Counted from the first letter of the stretch, positions 1 through 11,484 are shown. The stretch is DNA of 64,000 bases from Rhizorhabdus dicambivorans (GCF_002355275.1 NZ_CP023449.1:3512001-3576000), one strand, 5' to 3'. Numbers and translations are program-made. Notes: generated by a model not told the origin, from the sequence alone.

Positions 1-2514
1 GCCCCCCTTCGATCGATCCGACCCCTCGAAGCGCTGGAAGGTCTGGAAAACATCAGCTTCCCGTCCGACAGGGAGGCCAGGCCCCTGGTCCATCACAGAC
101 AAGACGAGTTCGCCGGGCGTACGCTCAGCCACGACATGGATCGGGCTATCCGGATCGGCATAGCGCCCGGCATTGTCGAACAGGTTGATCAACACATGAT
201 GGAAGAGCTGTGGATCGACACGGACCAGCGGCAGGCCCGGTGCCACGGCCAAGTCAATCTCGTGACCGACGAGCGCGGCGCGGGTATCGTGAACGGCGCT
301 GGCAATCGCGTCGGTCAGGTCGGTCGATTCAAGATTGAGGCGCATCACCCCCGCCTCGACCCGGGCCATGTCGAGCAGATTAGCGACAAATCTGTTGAGC
401 CGCTGCGCCTCTGCCTCGACGGTATCGACCAGGGGGGATGGCCGCTCGGCGCGCAGCATGTTCGCCGCCGCGAGGATAGCGGTCAACGGCGTCTTGAGAT
501 CGTGACTTACCGAGGACAGAAGCGCGGCTCGCAGCCGGTCCGTTTCCTTCAGTTGGGCGACATCGCGCATCTCGTCCTCGAACTGCATACGCTCGATCAC
601 CAGCGCCGACTGGTCGGTCAGGCTGAGGAGCAGCGAGGTCTTGTCGGCCGGGACCGGCATTGCGCCATCATCGCGCGTCAACCCAACGACGCCGACCACC
701 CCGCGCGACGTCTTCAGCGGATAAAAAAGCCAATCCGAGCCGGTCAACGTATCGGAGCCCCGCCCGGTCGCGGTCCCCTTGTCCATCGCCCATTGCGCGG
801 CGGCATGTTCCATCGTGTCGAGCTTGTCCTCGGGCGGCCAGGCGGCTCGCAGGGCGGGACCATCGGGGGAGGCGGTCAGCACGCAGACCCGCGCATCGAA
901 CAATCGCGCTAGCTCGGCGCAGATCGCCTGCATGAGTTCCTCGTCATTGCCGATCGTCGTCAGTTGTCGGGAGAAGCCCGCAAGGGCGGCATTGAGCCGT
1001 GCGCTGGAGGTTGCAAGGTCGGCCTGGGACCTTATCCGCGCCGCGAATTGGCTGGTCACCAGCGCGACGCCAAGGAGGACGACGATGGTGACGACATTTT
1101 CAGGATTGCTGATCGTCAGCGTGCCCGTGGGCGGCAAGAAGAAGAAATTATAGGCGAGCGAGGACGCGAAACCGGCGAACACGCCGGCGCGGAGGCCATA
1201 GAGGCTGGCAGCCGCCATCACCGGCAAAAGATAGAGCAGCGCGATGTTCGTGATATTGAGCGTCGTTCCCAACCCCAATCCCGCCGCGGTGACTAGCGCG
1301 ACGACCAGGAGCGAGACGATATAGTCGCTCGGCTTGCCCCAATGTCCGGCCGGTCGTCGCCGATGGCGGACCGTCGCATCGTGCTGGTCGCCTGGCAGGA
1401 CATGCACCGCCACGTCGGTCAGCCCGCGGACGAGTTGATCGACCACCGACCCGTGGCGCATCTCGAACCACCAGGGCCGCGCCGATTTGCCGATGACGAT
1501 CTGGGTCGCACGTGCCTCGCGCGCATAGGAGATCAGACCATCGACCACACGCACCGCCGGGATGGTAGCGGTGGCGCCGCCCAGTTGTGCTGCAAGCGCC
1601 ATCGCCTGATTAAGCCGCTTGCGTTCCTCATCGCCAAGCTGTGCTGTGCGCGGACTTTCGATGTGCAAGGCGGTCCATGGAGCGCCCAGCGCATCGGCAA
1701 GTCGCTTGGCAGCCCGCACCAGTTCCTGCGCGCTCGGCTGCTCGCTCACCGCGACGATCACCCGCTCGCCCGCAGCGAAGCTGCCCGCCAGAGCATGGGC
1801 GCGGACATAGTCGAGCATCTGCGCATCCACGGCCTGCGCGGCGCGACGCAGCGCGAGTTCGCGCAGGGCCGACAGGTTCGACTTGGAGAAAAAATGGTTG
1901 AGCGCGCGGCTCGCTTCGTCGGGGATATAGACCTTCCCCTCCTTCAACCGCTCGATCAGTTCATCGGGCGGAATATCGACCACCTCGATGTCGGCGGTCT
2001 CGAGGATGCGGTCGGGCACCGTTTCACGCACCCGCACCTTGGTGAAGGAGGCGACGACGTCGTTCAGGCTTTCGATATGCTGGATGTTGATCGTGGAATA
2101 GACGTCGATCCCGGCTGCCAGCAGCTCCTCGACATCCTGATAGCGCTTCGGATGCCGGGAGCCCGCCGCATTGGTGTGGGCAAGTTCGTCGACGAGGACG
2201 AGCGCGGGCCGACGGGCGAGGATACCGTCAATGTCCATTTCGGCCAGGGTGCGGCCCTGATAGGCGATGTCGATCCGAGGCAGGATCTCGTGCCCCCGGG
2301 TCAGCGCCTCGGTTTCGACGCGGCCATGGGTCTCAACGACACCGACGACGACATCGACACCCGCCTTCCGCTTCTGCATCCCCTCGCTCAGCATCTCGTA
2401 GGTCTTGCCGACGCCGGGGGCCGCGCCGAGGAACACCTTCAGACGGCCGCGACCCTCCTGCGCGGCGGCGCGCAGGAGGGCCTGAGGATCGGGTCGGTCG
2501 TCGCGGTCGTTCAC
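1..2514 (-). CDS. kdpD: KdpD, osmosensitive K+ channel sensor histidine kinase (C-terminus cut by window edge)
   Basis: Sensor kinase that controls the kdp operon with KdpE. Translation of the minus strand is open for 838 codons to the window edge. In order it shows the Walker A motif GAAPGVGKT (residues 30-38), a DELAHTN motif near 115, a UspA-like region around 225-370, hydrophobic segments around 395-480, a GAF-like region, the DHp box SVSHDLKTPLT with the phosphorylatable His at 671, and the N box of the ATPase (NLFDNAGRYA). The start is a GTG whose last two bases overlap the kdpC TGA (GTGA), so translation is probably coupled. E. coli KdpD is about 894 residues, so only the last few tens are missing. 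kdpE is expected just outside the window. Confidence 0.95.
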   Translation of the reverse strand, partial: MNDRDDRPDPQALLRAAAQEGRGRLKVFLGAAPGVGKTYEMLSEGMQKRKAGVDVVVGVVETHGRVETEALTRGHEILPRIDIAYQGRTLAEMDIDGILARRPALVLVDELAHTNAAGSRHPKRYQDVEELLAAGIDVYSTINIQHIESLNDVVASFTKVRVRETVPDRILETADIEVVDIPPDELIERLKEGKVYIPDEASRALNHFFSKSNLSALRELALRRAAQAVDAQMLDYVRAHALAGSFAAGERVIVAVSEQPSAQELVRAAKRLADALGAPWTALHIESPRTAQLGDEERKRLNQAMALAAQLGGATATIPAVRVVDGLISYAREARATQIVIGKSARPWWFEMRHGSVVDQLVRGLTDVAVHVLPGDQHDATVRHRRRPAGHWGKPSDYIVSLLVVALVTAAGLGLGTTLNITNIALLYLLPVMAAASLYGLRAGVFAGFASSLAYNFFFLPPTGTLTISNPENVVTIVVLLGVALVTSQFAARIRSQADLATSSARLNAALAGFSRQLTTIGNDEELMQAICAELARLFDARVCVLTASPDGPALRAAWPPEDKLDTMEHAAAQWAMDKGTATGRGSDTLTGSDWLFYPLKTSRGVVGVVGLTRDDGAMPVPADKTSLLLSLTDQSALVIERMQFEDEMRDVAQLKETDRLRAALLSSVSHDLKTPLTAILAAANMLRAERPSPLVDTVEAEAQRLNRFVANLLDMARVEAGVMRLNLESTDLTDAIASAVHDTRAALVGHEIDLAVAPGLPLVRVDPQLFHHVLINLFDNAGRYADPDSPIHVVAERTPGELVLSVMDQGPGLPVGREADVFQTFQRFEGSDRSKGG

Positions 2515-3101
2515 CGCGACGGTTTTGCGCCGATTTGATCGAGCTGTCGATTGAGTGCGAAGACATTCACCCGCGGCTCACCGAGCAAGCCGAGCAGCGG
2601 TTCCTCCGTCGACGCCTCGACCAGGGAACGAAGCTGCGCCTTCGGCAAGCCACGCGCCCTGGCCACGCGCGACACCTGGGCAAGAGCGGCGGCAGGCGAC
2701 AGATCAGGATCGAGCCCCGACCCCGAGGCCGTGACGAGATCGCCCGGAATGGGGCCGTTCACACCGGCCCCGCGCGCCTTCTCCACGTCGGCCTTGACGC
2801 GGTCGACGAGCGCCTGGCTGGTCGGGCCATAGTTGGACCCGGACGAAGAGAGACCGTCATAGCCCTTGCCGGCCGCGGAGGGGCGGGTCTGGAAATAGCG
2901 GTCGTTCGTGAACGCCTGGCCAATGACGGTCGATCCGACGATCTTGTCGCCATCGCGGACGAGGCGGCCATTGGCCTGGCTCGGGAAGATCGTCTGTCCG
3001 ATGCCGAGCACCGCCATCGGATAGGCAACGCAGAGCAGGATCGCGAACAGGACCGTCATGACGATCGCCGGCCGCAGCGCGGATGTGAAATCATTGCCCA
3101 T
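2511..3101 (-). CDS. kdpC: KdpC, K+-transporting ATPase subunit C
   Basis: Single-span periplasmic-facing subunit that raises the K+ affinity of the KdpFABC pump. The 196 residues start with a polar stretch and one membrane segment at about 12-33 (RPAIVMTVLFAILLCVAYPMA), followed by family motifs such as GQ.F, YFQTRPSA and SGSNYGPTS, and DLVTASGSGLDPD.SP..A near 125-140. Length matches the family (about 190). It lies 12 bases downstream of kdpB and overlaps kdpD by four bases. Confidence 0.96.
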   Translation of the reverse strand: MGNDFTSALRPAIVMTVLFAILLCVAYPMAVLGIGQTIFPSQANGRLVRDGDKIVGSTVIGQAFTNDRYFQTRPSAAGKGYDGLSSSGSNYGPTSQALVDRVKADVEKARGAGVNGPIPGDLVTASGSGLDPDLSPAAALAQVSRVARARGLPKAQLRSLVEASTEEPLLGLLGEPRVNVFALNRQLDQIGAKPSR

Positions 3102-3113
3102 GGCGGGATACTC

Positions 3114-5141
3114 CTATGCGAGGCCGAGGCCGTTGACGGCCAGATCGATCAGCTTGATGCCGATGAACGGCGCGATCAGGCCGCCAAGGCCGTAGATGGC
3201 GAGATTGCGGGCGAGCAGCGGCCCGGCGCCGATCGGGCGATAGGTCACGCCCTTGAGCGCGAGCGGCACCAACAGCGGGATGATCAGCGCGTTGAAGATG
3301 ATCGCCGAGAGGATCGCCGATTGCGGCGTCCCCAGCCCCATCACATTGAGCACCCCGAGATCGGGATAGAGCACGATGAACATCGCCGGGATGATCGCGA
3401 AATATTTGGCGACGTCGTTGGCGACCGAAAAGGTCGTAAGCGCGCCCCGCGTCATCAGCAGCTGCTTGCCGAGGCCGACCACCTCGATCAGCTTGGTCGG
3501 ATCGCTGTCGAGATCGACCATGTTGCCGGCCTCGCGCGCGGCCTGGGTGCCGGTGTTCATCGCGACGCCGACATCGGCCTGAGCCAGCGCCGGAGCGTCG
3601 TTCGTCCCATCGCCGCACATCGCGACGAGTTTGCCGCCTGCCTGCTCCTTGCGGATCAGCTCCAGCTTGTCTTCGGGCGTCGCCTGGGCAAGGAAGTCGT
3701 CGACCCCTGCTTCGGCCGCGATCGATGCGGCGGTAAGGGGATTGTCGCCGGTGATCATCACCGTGCGGATCCCCATCTTGCGCAGCTCGCCGAAGCGTTC
3801 GCGAATGCCGGCCTTGACGATATCCTTCAGCGCGACCGTGCCGAGCAGCCGACCGTCCCGCGACACCGCGAGAGGGGTCATGCCGGCGCGAGCGATGTCG
3901 TCGGAAACCCGACGCAGCTCGGTTGCGACCGGGCCTTCGCCCGTGCCAGGGTTCGCGCGGAAAATCGAGTCGACCGCGCCCTTCTGGATGACCGAGCCTT
4001 CGGCCCTCACTCCCGAGATTCGCGTCTGCGCGGTGAACGGGATGATTTCCGAGCCCTTCGGAAGCTCGGCCTTGGTGACGCCGAATTTCTCGCGGGCCAG
4101 GATGACGATCGAGCGCCCCTCGGGCGTCTCGTCTGCAAGGCTCGCGAGCAGGGCCGCTTCGGCCAGCTCGCCGACTGATACCCCGCCCACCGGCCGGAAC
4201 TCCGTCGCCTGGCGGTCGCCGATCGTGATCGTGCCAGTCTTGTCGAGCAGCAGCGTATCGATGTCGCCCGCCGCTTCGACCGCGCGGCCCGACTTGGCGA
4301 GCACGTTGAAGCGAACGAGTCGGTCCATGCCTGCGATACCGATCGCCGACAGAAGCGCCGCGATCGTCGTGGGGATGAGGGTGATCAGCAGGGCCGCCAA
4401 GATAGCAACGGGAATGCTGCCGCCCGCATAGCTGGCGAAGCCGGGGATCGTGCCGACCGCGATCAGGAAGATGATCGTGAGACCGACGAGGAGAATCGTC
4501 AGCGCGATCTCGTTCGGGGTCTTCTGCCGCTCGGCGCCTTCGACGAGCGCGATCATGCGATCGAGGAAGCCCTGGCCCGGCTCGGCGGTGACGCGAACCT
4601 TGATCTCGTCGGAGATCACCCGCGTGCCCGCGGTCACCGCCGAGCGGTCACCGCCCGCTTCGCGGATCACGGGTGCGCTCTCGCCGGTGATCGCCGCTTC
4701 GTTGACCGAGGCGACGCCGACGATAACCTCGCCGTCGGCGGGGATCAGTTCGCCGGTGGTGACCACCACCACATCGCCGGCGTGAAGCTGGCTTGCGGCG
4801 ACCTTGCTGCCGTCTTCCCTGGTGGCGGTCAGTTCCGCCTTGGTGGCACGCAGCGAGGCGGCTTGCGCCTTGCCGCGTCCCTCGGCCAGCGCTTCGGCAA
4901 AGGTGCCGAACAGGACCGTCAGCCACAGCCAGATAACCAGCTGGAGCTTGAAGCCCGTGGTAAGCCCGTCATGGCCGACCACCAGCAGCACGGTCAGCAG
5001 CAAGGCGACGACCGCCGTCGTGAACATCACCGGATTGCGGATCAGTTCCTTCGGGTTGAGCTTGCGGAAGGCGTCGCCCACCGCCGGCCCGAGCAGCTCG
5101 GGCGTGAACATCGATGCGGATTTGGTTGCGGTTTTGCTCAT
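3114..5141 (-). CDS. kdpB: KdpB, P-type ATPase catalytic subunit of the Kdp K+ pump
   Basis: ATP-hydrolysing subunit of KdpFABC. The 675-residue product carries the actuator loop ITGESAPV, the phosphorylation motif [10 protein letters not shown], the hinge motif [16 protein letters not shown], and the family signature [14 protein letters not shown] before the last membrane helices. Length agrees with E. coli KdpB (682). I chose the ATG at 5141 (MSKTATKS), because the longer open frame upstream runs antisense-like through kdpA and lacks family similarity. It lies 11 bases after the kdpA stop, in a tightly packed operon. Confidence 0.97.
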   Translation of the reverse strand: MSKTATKSASMFTPELLGPAVGDAFRKLNPKELIRNPVMFTTAVVALLLTVLLVVGHDGLTTGFKLQLVIWLWLTVLFGTFAEALAEGRGKAQAASLRATKAELTATREDGSKVAASQLHAGDVVVVTTGELIPADGEVIVGVASVNEAAITGESAPVIREAGGDRSAVTAGTRVISDEIKVRVTAEPGQGFLDRMIALVEGAERQKTPNEIALTILLVGLTIIFLIAVGTIPGFASYAGGSIPVAILAALLITLIPTTIAALLSAIGIAGMDRLVRFNVLAKSGRAVEAAGDIDTLLLDKTGTITIGDRQATEFRPVGGVSVGELAEAALLASLADETPEGRSIVILAREKFGVTKAELPKGSEIIPFTAQTRISGVRAEGSVIQKGAVDSIFRANPGTGEGPVATELRRVSDDIARAGMTPLAVSRDGRLLGTVALKDIVKAGIRERFGELRKMGIRTVMITGDNPLTAASIAAEAGVDDFLAQATPEDKLELIRKEQAGGKLVAMCGDGTNDAPALAQADVGVAMNTGTQAAREAGNMVDLDSDPTKLIEVVGLGKQLLMTRGALTTFSVANDVAKYFAIIPAMFIVLYPDLGVLNVMGLGTPQSAILSAIIFNALIIPLLVPLALKGVTYRPIGAGPLLARNLAIYGLGGLIAPFIGIKLIDLAVNGLGLA

Positions 5142-5152
5142 GGCAAGTCCGA

Positions 5153-6856
<1,704 letters not shown>

Positions 6857-6868
6857 GGGGCTCTCCGA

Positions 6869-6958
6869 TCAGAAACGTTCGGGCCGGACGAGCACGGCTA
6901 CGAGATAGAGAAGAAGCCCGCCTGCGGTGATCGCGGCGAGCCAGAGATCGATGGTCAT
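6869..6958 (-). CDS. kdpF: KdpF, small stabilising subunit of the Kdp pump
   Basis: A 29-residue peptide, MTIDLWLAAITAGGLLLYL followed by VAVLVRPERF. It is one transmembrane helix with the conserved L.YL..ALLRPE.F ending of KdpF. It has its own ribosome site (AGGAGCGCCGC before ATG) placed just after the stop of the preceding micro-gene. It is known to stabilise KdpABC at the interface of KdpA and KdpB. Too short for automatic gene callers in many genomes. Confidence 0.93.
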   Translation of the reverse strand: MTIDLWLAAITAGGLLLYLVAVLVRPERF

Positions 6959-6968
6959 GCGGCGCTCC

Positions 6969-7052
6969 TTACGCTTTTTCGCAGAGCCGGACGTAAGCCA
7001 GCGTCGCCATGAGCAATGTGAATATAAGAATGATCCACGGCAGATCTTCCAT
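6969..7052 (-). CDS. 27-residue single-span membrane peptide heading the kdp operon
   Basis: First gene of the kdp operon: a perfect AGGAGG ribosome site, ATG, then a peptide MEDLPWIILIFTLLMATLAY with the tail VRLCEKA. It has one hydrophobic helix followed by a basic/Cys end. I recall similar short peptides ending in RLC(D/E)(R/K) upstream of kdpF in other bacteria, but cannot check this here. The gap to kdpF is 10 bases and carries the kdpF ribosome site, so the two are translated together. Function unknown; a Kdp-associated subunit or leader is an inference. Confidence 0.75.
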   Translation of the reverse strand: MEDLPWIILIFTLLMATLAYVRLCEKA

Positions 7053-7337
7053 CGCCGCCTCCTGAAAGATTGACACTAGGCCGTAGACTCATAAGCGCGC
7101 AGCCTAGGGTGGAGGCATTAGGCATCTTCTGCATTGATTTTCGAGACGCGGGCAGCATCGATCGCATAAGTTTGACGTAAGTTTTTGCGGCAAGGCGTGA
7201 TCCGCTGCCGGTTGGACCGATCGCAACCGCACGAGCATATCTTTTTTACTACGCGGAAGCGCGTTGCGAGCCGTAGAGTTCAAATGCCGGCCGGCCGATA
7301 TAGGGGTCATCGAACGCGTTTTATCGAGACGCCTCAA

Positions 7338-8282
7338 ATGCACGAATCACCCTTGTCGGGTCCATCGGAGCCCGTTTCTCTCTGCGAGCTCACTGCCGCT
7401 GCCTATGATGCCTACAGTGCCGCCTTCCTGAACCAGGTCGATGGTGAGCCCTGCAGCTTGCGCCTCGCCGGTCGCGGCAGTGGCGAAGTCGATCGCCAGA
7501 TCTGGGCGCGCATCGACGGCGAACTCGTCGCCATGCGCTCGGCCGGCATAACCAGCGTCCGCATCCTCGATGCGGGATCCGGCCCTGGCCTGTGGCTGAT
7601 CCAGACCGTGCAGCGCGCTCGGCAGCTCGGCTTCACTATGATCGAGGGCGAGGGCTTCGACATCTCACCCGAAATGATCGTGCAGGCCCACCGCCTCGCG
7701 ATCGACCTGATCGACGATCATATCGCGCTTCGCTTCCACGTAGCGGATATCGCAAGCGCGAGGCGGAGCCTGCTGAACGGCAGCTTCGATGTGACGCTGT
7801 GCCTCTACAATGTTCTCAATCATCTGCCCGCGGACTTGCACGAAGGTGTCGCGCGCGAACTCAGCCGGATAACGAAACGCGCCGTGATCGCCACTGTCCG
7901 CACCATCAAGGGGCCGCCGACCATCTATGTCCAACCCATCGATCGCGCGCGCGCTTTCCAACAGGATAATCTTGCAGGCCGCATGGATGTCGTGATGGCG
8001 GACGGTCGCCACCTATCGATGGCATCGCATCTCTTCTCGTCGGATGAGCTGCGCCGTCTTTTCGCGCCCTATGTGTCGATTGCCGAGCTTTCCGGTCTCG
8101 ACATCTTCCGGCAGCGTTTCGCTCCGCATCCGAACTGGGGCGCTGCGACGACATCCTCGGGCAAGCCGGATACTACACTCGACGTGCTCGAGCGCCGCTA
8201 CGCGTCCGATCCCGCCTTCGTGGACCAGGCGGTCCACCTCCTCCTCGTCGGCCTGCCACACGCTCGCATCCCCGCTCGCTGA
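7338..8282 (+). CDS. class I SAM-dependent methyltransferase
   Basis: Product of 314 residues with a Rossmann methyltransferase core: motif I LDAGSGPGLWL near 75-85, motif II-like acidic loop GEGFDISPEMI near 105, FHVADI near 135 and the motif IV region FDVTLCLYNVLNHL near 155. The acceptor substrate is not evident. It is divergent from the kdp operon. I chose the ATG at 7338 (MHESPLSG) because the further upstream open frame is basic and unlike the family; an ATG at 7284 is an alternative. A strong hairpin terminator follows 50 bases after the stop. Confidence 0.85.
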   Translation: MHESPLSGPSEPVSLCELTAAAYDAYSAAFLNQVDGEPCSLRLAGRGSGEVDRQIWARIDGELVAMRSAGITSVRILDAGSGPGLWLIQTVQRARQLGFTMIEGEGFDISPEMIVQAHRLAIDLIDDHIALRFHVADIASARRSLLNGSFDVTLCLYNVLNHLPADLHEGVARELSRITKRAVIATVRTIKGPPTIYVQPIDRARAFQQDNLAGRMDVVMADGRHLSMASHLFSSDELRRLFAPYVSIAELSGLDIFRQRFAPHPNWGAATTSSGKPDTTLDVLERRYASDPAFVDQAVHLLLVGLPHARIPAR

Positions 8283-8331
8283 CTACCGACCTCGCAGCTG
8301 ACAACCGTTCCTCCCAGACTGCGGGCCCTGG

Positions 8332-8366
8332 GCGGGTGAGGCTCGTCCTCACCCGCTCCTTTTTAT
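8332..8366 (+). terminator. intrinsic terminator after the methyltransferase
   Basis: Perfect 10-bp stem GCGGGTGAGG / CCTCACCCGC with a 5-base loop, followed directly by TCCTTTTTAT. This is a textbook Rho-independent terminator for the plus-strand methyltransferase gene. Confidence 0.9.
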
Positions 8367-8609
8367 CTCGTGCGCGGCGGCGACGCGGCGCTGGCGCGCA
8401 GCGAGAAGACGCTCCAGCCTAGCACGAAAGCTATCGTCGGTTGACTGACGTTGGGCCGTTGCTGACTGGCAGCTCCTAGCGCAGAACTGGTCGAAACTGC
8501 CGTGCTAAGGTTGGGCTATCGCATGCTAATCCAGCGGCCTGACGGTCCGCTGGCGCAGCTCTGAGCGAGCGCAGTTCCGATGTGTGACGCGCGGGCGCTA
8601 ACCCGAGAC
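8367..8609. other. intergenic region with no gene seen; one weak hairpin
   Basis: Together with the terminator this 327-base stretch (8283-8609) separates two convergent genes. I see no convincing coding frame. A 7-bp stem (CCAGCGG/CCGCTGG, 8531-8553) lies about 55 bases beyond the receptor stop on the minus strand, and could act as a weak terminator for it; there is no good U-tract. Confidence 0.5.
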
Positions 8610-10718
8610 CTAGAAACTGGCGCGCGCCGTGACGCGGAAATCGCGCCCCGCGAGCGGTGCGAAATCCTTCAGGAAGGAGGCATGGCGGCGGGCATTCACA
8701 TCGAAGATGTTGTTGGCCGAAAGCGCAAAGCTGAGCGGGCGGTCATTCCCCCAGGGACGGATGTTCACCTCGGCGTTGACCAGGGTGAAGCTGTCGGTTC
8801 GGGTCTCGAAAGCAGTGACGCGCCGCTGCTGATCGGTCCATTCGACCTCGATGCGGCCGTCAATCTTGGGCGAACGCGCAGTCAATCCGCCGAGCAGCCG
8901 CAGTGGTGGGATACGCGGCACCGGCCCGATATTGACGATATTGGCGTGGACATAATCGGCCAAGGCATCGGCGACGATCGTCGTTTCGCCGAACTTGGCG
9001 AGGTCGAGCGTTCCCTGGACCTCGAAACCGTAGAAGCGCGTCTTGCCCTGGTTGAACTGGTAGACGGGAAGGCCATCCTCGACCGCCCCGGTCAGGTCCT
9101 CATAGATGTAATTGGAGAACCAGCTGTGATAGGCTGAGGCTTCCAGTGTGTAGCCAGCGCCGCGACCGCGCAGCACCGCCTCGACACCATAGGAACGTTC
9201 CTTCGCGAAGTCCGGATTGCCGATCTCGAAGGCCTGCGTACCGGCGTGCGGCCCGTTGGCGAACAGCTCCTCGCCGGAGGGCGCGCGGACGGTGCGGGAA
9301 AGATTCACACCGAAACGCCAATCGCCAGCGAAACCGTAGGACGCTCCGATCGATCCCGAGACCGCATCGAACGTGCGGCGGCCATCGAAGAATTGCGGCT
9401 GGTTGATCGGCTTTGCTTCCAGCGAACTATATTCGTAGCGCCCACCCGCCTCGAGCTTCAGCGCGCCATAATCGAGCTGCTGCAGGGTAAAAACGCCGAT
9501 CTGCATCGTCGAGTTCTTCGGAAGAAAGGCCTCGTCGCCGATCACATTGAAATCGCGCGAGTAATATTGGACGCCAGTAGCGCCCTTCCAAGCACCATGA
9601 TCGGCCTGAACCAGCTCGATCCGGCCTTCCATGCCCTTATTGTAGAAAGCTGTGCCGACCGAGCCGTCCTCTTCGAGCTCGAAATGGCGATAGGAGGCAT
9701 AGGCAGCCCGCGACTTGATCGCCTTGAGGATCGAGCCGCCTGTCTCAACCTCGGCGCGGAAGTCGAGCCGGTTCTGTTTGAGATCGATACGCGGCGCTTC
9801 CTGTTCCTGTCCGGGCAGGGTCGCATAGCGGACCGGCACGCCGTAGAGGCTGTCATAATGGCTATAGGCAAAGCCGAGCTGCCCCGTCTCGGTGATCAGC
9901 GCCGCGCCGACGCCCGCGGTCCACGTCTTCGACGCGCTGTTCGGCAGCTTGCCCTTGATTCCCGCATTCGCGGCGAAATCGATCGGCTCCTCGTCATCGG
10001 CATCGGGATCGGGCGGCAACAGGCTGCTCGCCAGCGCCTGGGCGCGGCCGGCCTGGGTCAACGCGTGCCCGCCGATGCGCAGATCATCGGTCTTCAGATA
10101 GCTGCCATCGGCATGGACGACGAACTTGTCGCCCAGCGGCACGGCAATCGCGGCACCGCCTGATCGCTCATTGGCCGCCGATCCATAGCTCGCCATGGCA
10201 TCGACATGCACGGGTTCGTCCGGGATGCTGCGGGGAATGCGGGTGTCGATGACGTTGACGACGCCACCGATCGCGGAGGACCCATATAGCAGCGCCGCAG
10301 GACCGCGCAGCACCTCGATGCGCTCGGCGAGGAGCGGATTGACCACCACGGCGTGATCGACGCTGGTGTTCGATACGTCGATGGACCCGATGCCGTCAGT
10401 CAAAACGCGGACACGCTCACCCTGCAACCCGCGGAGAACGGGGCGCGAGGCGTTGGGGCCGAAGGAGGTGGCGGACACACCCGGCGTCTTGGCGATCGTC
10501 TCGCCGACCGTCGGACGAACCGACTGGGTCAGCTCTTCACCCTGCAGCACCGCGACACCAGACAACACATCGCGGCGATCACGCTGGAACGGGGCGGTGA
10601 CGATGATGTCGGAGGACCGATCGCCATGATATCCGTCCTTCGCATCGCTTTGGGCCCAGGCGGGCGAAATCAGCATCGTAAGAAGCGAACTGGAGCAAAG
10701 GAGTCTGGAGAGCCGCAT
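8610..10718 (-). CDS. TonB-dependent receptor, ZnuD-like (probable zinc uptake)
   Basis: Outer-membrane beta-barrel transporter of 702 residues. It has a signal peptide MRLSRLLCSSSLLTMLISPAWA, a short linker with DIIVTAP as TonB box, then a plug with the pattern NASRPVLRGLQGERVRVL, ERIEVLRGPAALLYGSSAIGGVVNV near 155-180. A terminal aromatic residue (ASF) ends the barrel. The plug motifs and a His/Asp-rich extracellular loop (PDPDADDEE) resemble the ZnuD zinc receptor group; metal specificity is inferred. I chose the ATG at 10718 because it starts the signal peptide; the frame continues upstream to 10826. The gene stands alone. Confidence 0.82.
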   Translation of the reverse strand: MRLSRLLCSSSLLTMLISPAWAQSDAKDGYHGDRSSDIIVTAPFQRDRRDVLSGVAVLQGEELTQSVRPTVGETIAKTPGVSATSFGPNASRPVLRGLQGERVRVLTDGIGSIDVSNTSVDHAVVVNPLLAERIEVLRGPAALLYGSSAIGGVVNVIDTRIPRSIPDEPVHVDAMASYGSAANERSGGAAIAVPLGDKFVVHADGSYLKTDDLRIGGHALTQAGRAQALASSLLPPDPDADDEEPIDFAANAGIKGKLPNSASKTWTAGVGAALITETGQLGFAYSHYDSLYGVPVRYATLPGQEQEAPRIDLKQNRLDFRAEVETGGSILKAIKSRAAYASYRHFELEEDGSVGTAFYNKGMEGRIELVQADHGAWKGATGVQYYSRDFNVIGDEAFLPKNSTMQIGVFTLQQLDYGALKLEAGGRYEYSSLEAKPINQPQFFDGRRTFDAVSGSIGASYGFAGDWRFGVNLSRTVRAPSGEELFANGPHAGTQAFEIGNPDFAKERSYGVEAVLRGRGAGYTLEASAYHSWFSNYIYEDLTGAVEDGLPVYQFNQGKTRFYGFEVQGTLDLAKFGETTIVADALADYVHANIVNIGPVPRIPPLRLLGGLTARSPKIDGRIEVEWTDQQRRVTAFETRTDSFTLVNAEVNIRPWGNDRPLSFALSANNIFDVNARRHASFLKDFAPLAGRDFRVTARASF

Positions 10719-10806
10719 GAAATTGCCCTTTAGATAACGATATATCACCGCATCCGACATATACTGTCGTGACGGCGAGCCACGTCCATACCGCCACCCG
10801 ATGCAA

Positions 10807-10824
10807 GATACAATATAACATTGC
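10807..10824 (-). promoter_or_regulatory. possible Zur-like operator upstream of the ZnuD-like receptor
   Basis: AT-rich imperfect dyad in an otherwise GC-rich region; on the minus strand it reads GCAATGTTATATTGTATC. The half ATGTTATA resembles alphaproteobacterial Zur boxes. It lies about 90 bases upstream of the chosen start. The dyad is imperfect, so confidence is low. Confidence 0.3.
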
Positions 10825-10826
10825 AT

Positions 10827-11484
10827 GGAAGGTGGAACTTCGTTAGACGTCGGTCCCGCCGGGCGATTGCCAAGCCCCTAGCGGCACGCCGTACGTTCTA
10901 TGATGGCCTGTCGGCCAAGATCACAATTCCTACATAAGTGAGGTCGAGCGCGACGAAGCATTCGATGACCAGCGCATGCGCAGTGCCAGCATCCACTTGC
11001 ATTATATCGTCGGGCGCATCCAGGAATATGCGGATCGTCTGTAAGAGATGACCGTGCGCCGGCAACAAGCGGCCACTGCGACAGTGGTTGGATCGGAGGC
11101 CCGCGCGACATTTGAATCATGGCGGAGCGGGACAGCTGGCAGCCAAAAATATCGGCGAAGGGACTCGAACCTCATGGCCAAAAAATCTTAGGGCATCGAA
11201 GAGGGTATCGGCTCGCGGCATCCAAAATATGACTGTATTTCAACTCACTATAGCAGTTTTCGAGTCCTCTCTTGGCACCAACATCGCGGCAAACGATCGA
11301 ACCGAGCCATTGGCAGAGGGACTGTCTTAGCATTTTCAGGCTCAGGCAGAGATAGCCGACGAGCTGATTCCGGTCGGGATGCCTCTGGTTCAGATGTTAC
11401 GTCGGATCGCCGCAAATGGCCGCACCAACTGCTCAACAATCCGCGCCGGCTTTGGCGATGTTACCTTGTCGACGGCCCCCGGAT
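10827..11484. other. about 660 bases without an intact gene
   Basis: No complete coding frame is convincing on either strand. It contains an open C-terminal fragment (10904-11044), a 17-base tRNA-Gly-like 3-prime segment (11154-11170) and otherwise AT-richer, degenerate sequence. The lower G+C and broken frames suggest old mobile-element or gene debris. Confidence 0.5.
10904..11044 (+). pseudogene. possible C-terminal gene fragment, unrecognised
   Basis: An open frame of 46 codons ends in a stop at 11042. Its second half (SEVERDEAFDDQRMRSA followed by SIHLHYIVGRIQEYADRL) has natural-looking protein composition, amphipathic with regular hydrophobic spacing. There is no start or ribosome site. 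I cannot name the family. It may be a remnant of a truncated gene or chance. Confidence 0.25.

Noticed and set aside
136-2538. Long plus-strand open frames opposite kdpD
   Set aside because: Antisense shadows of a high-G+C gene; the minus strand encodes full KdpD motifs and the plus-strand products have Arg/Gly/Asp-rich composition without family similarity.
11145-11185. Complete tRNA gene
   Set aside because: Only the T-arm and part of the acceptor stem are visible; the 5-prime side of the T-stem does not pair well and no anticodon arm is found.
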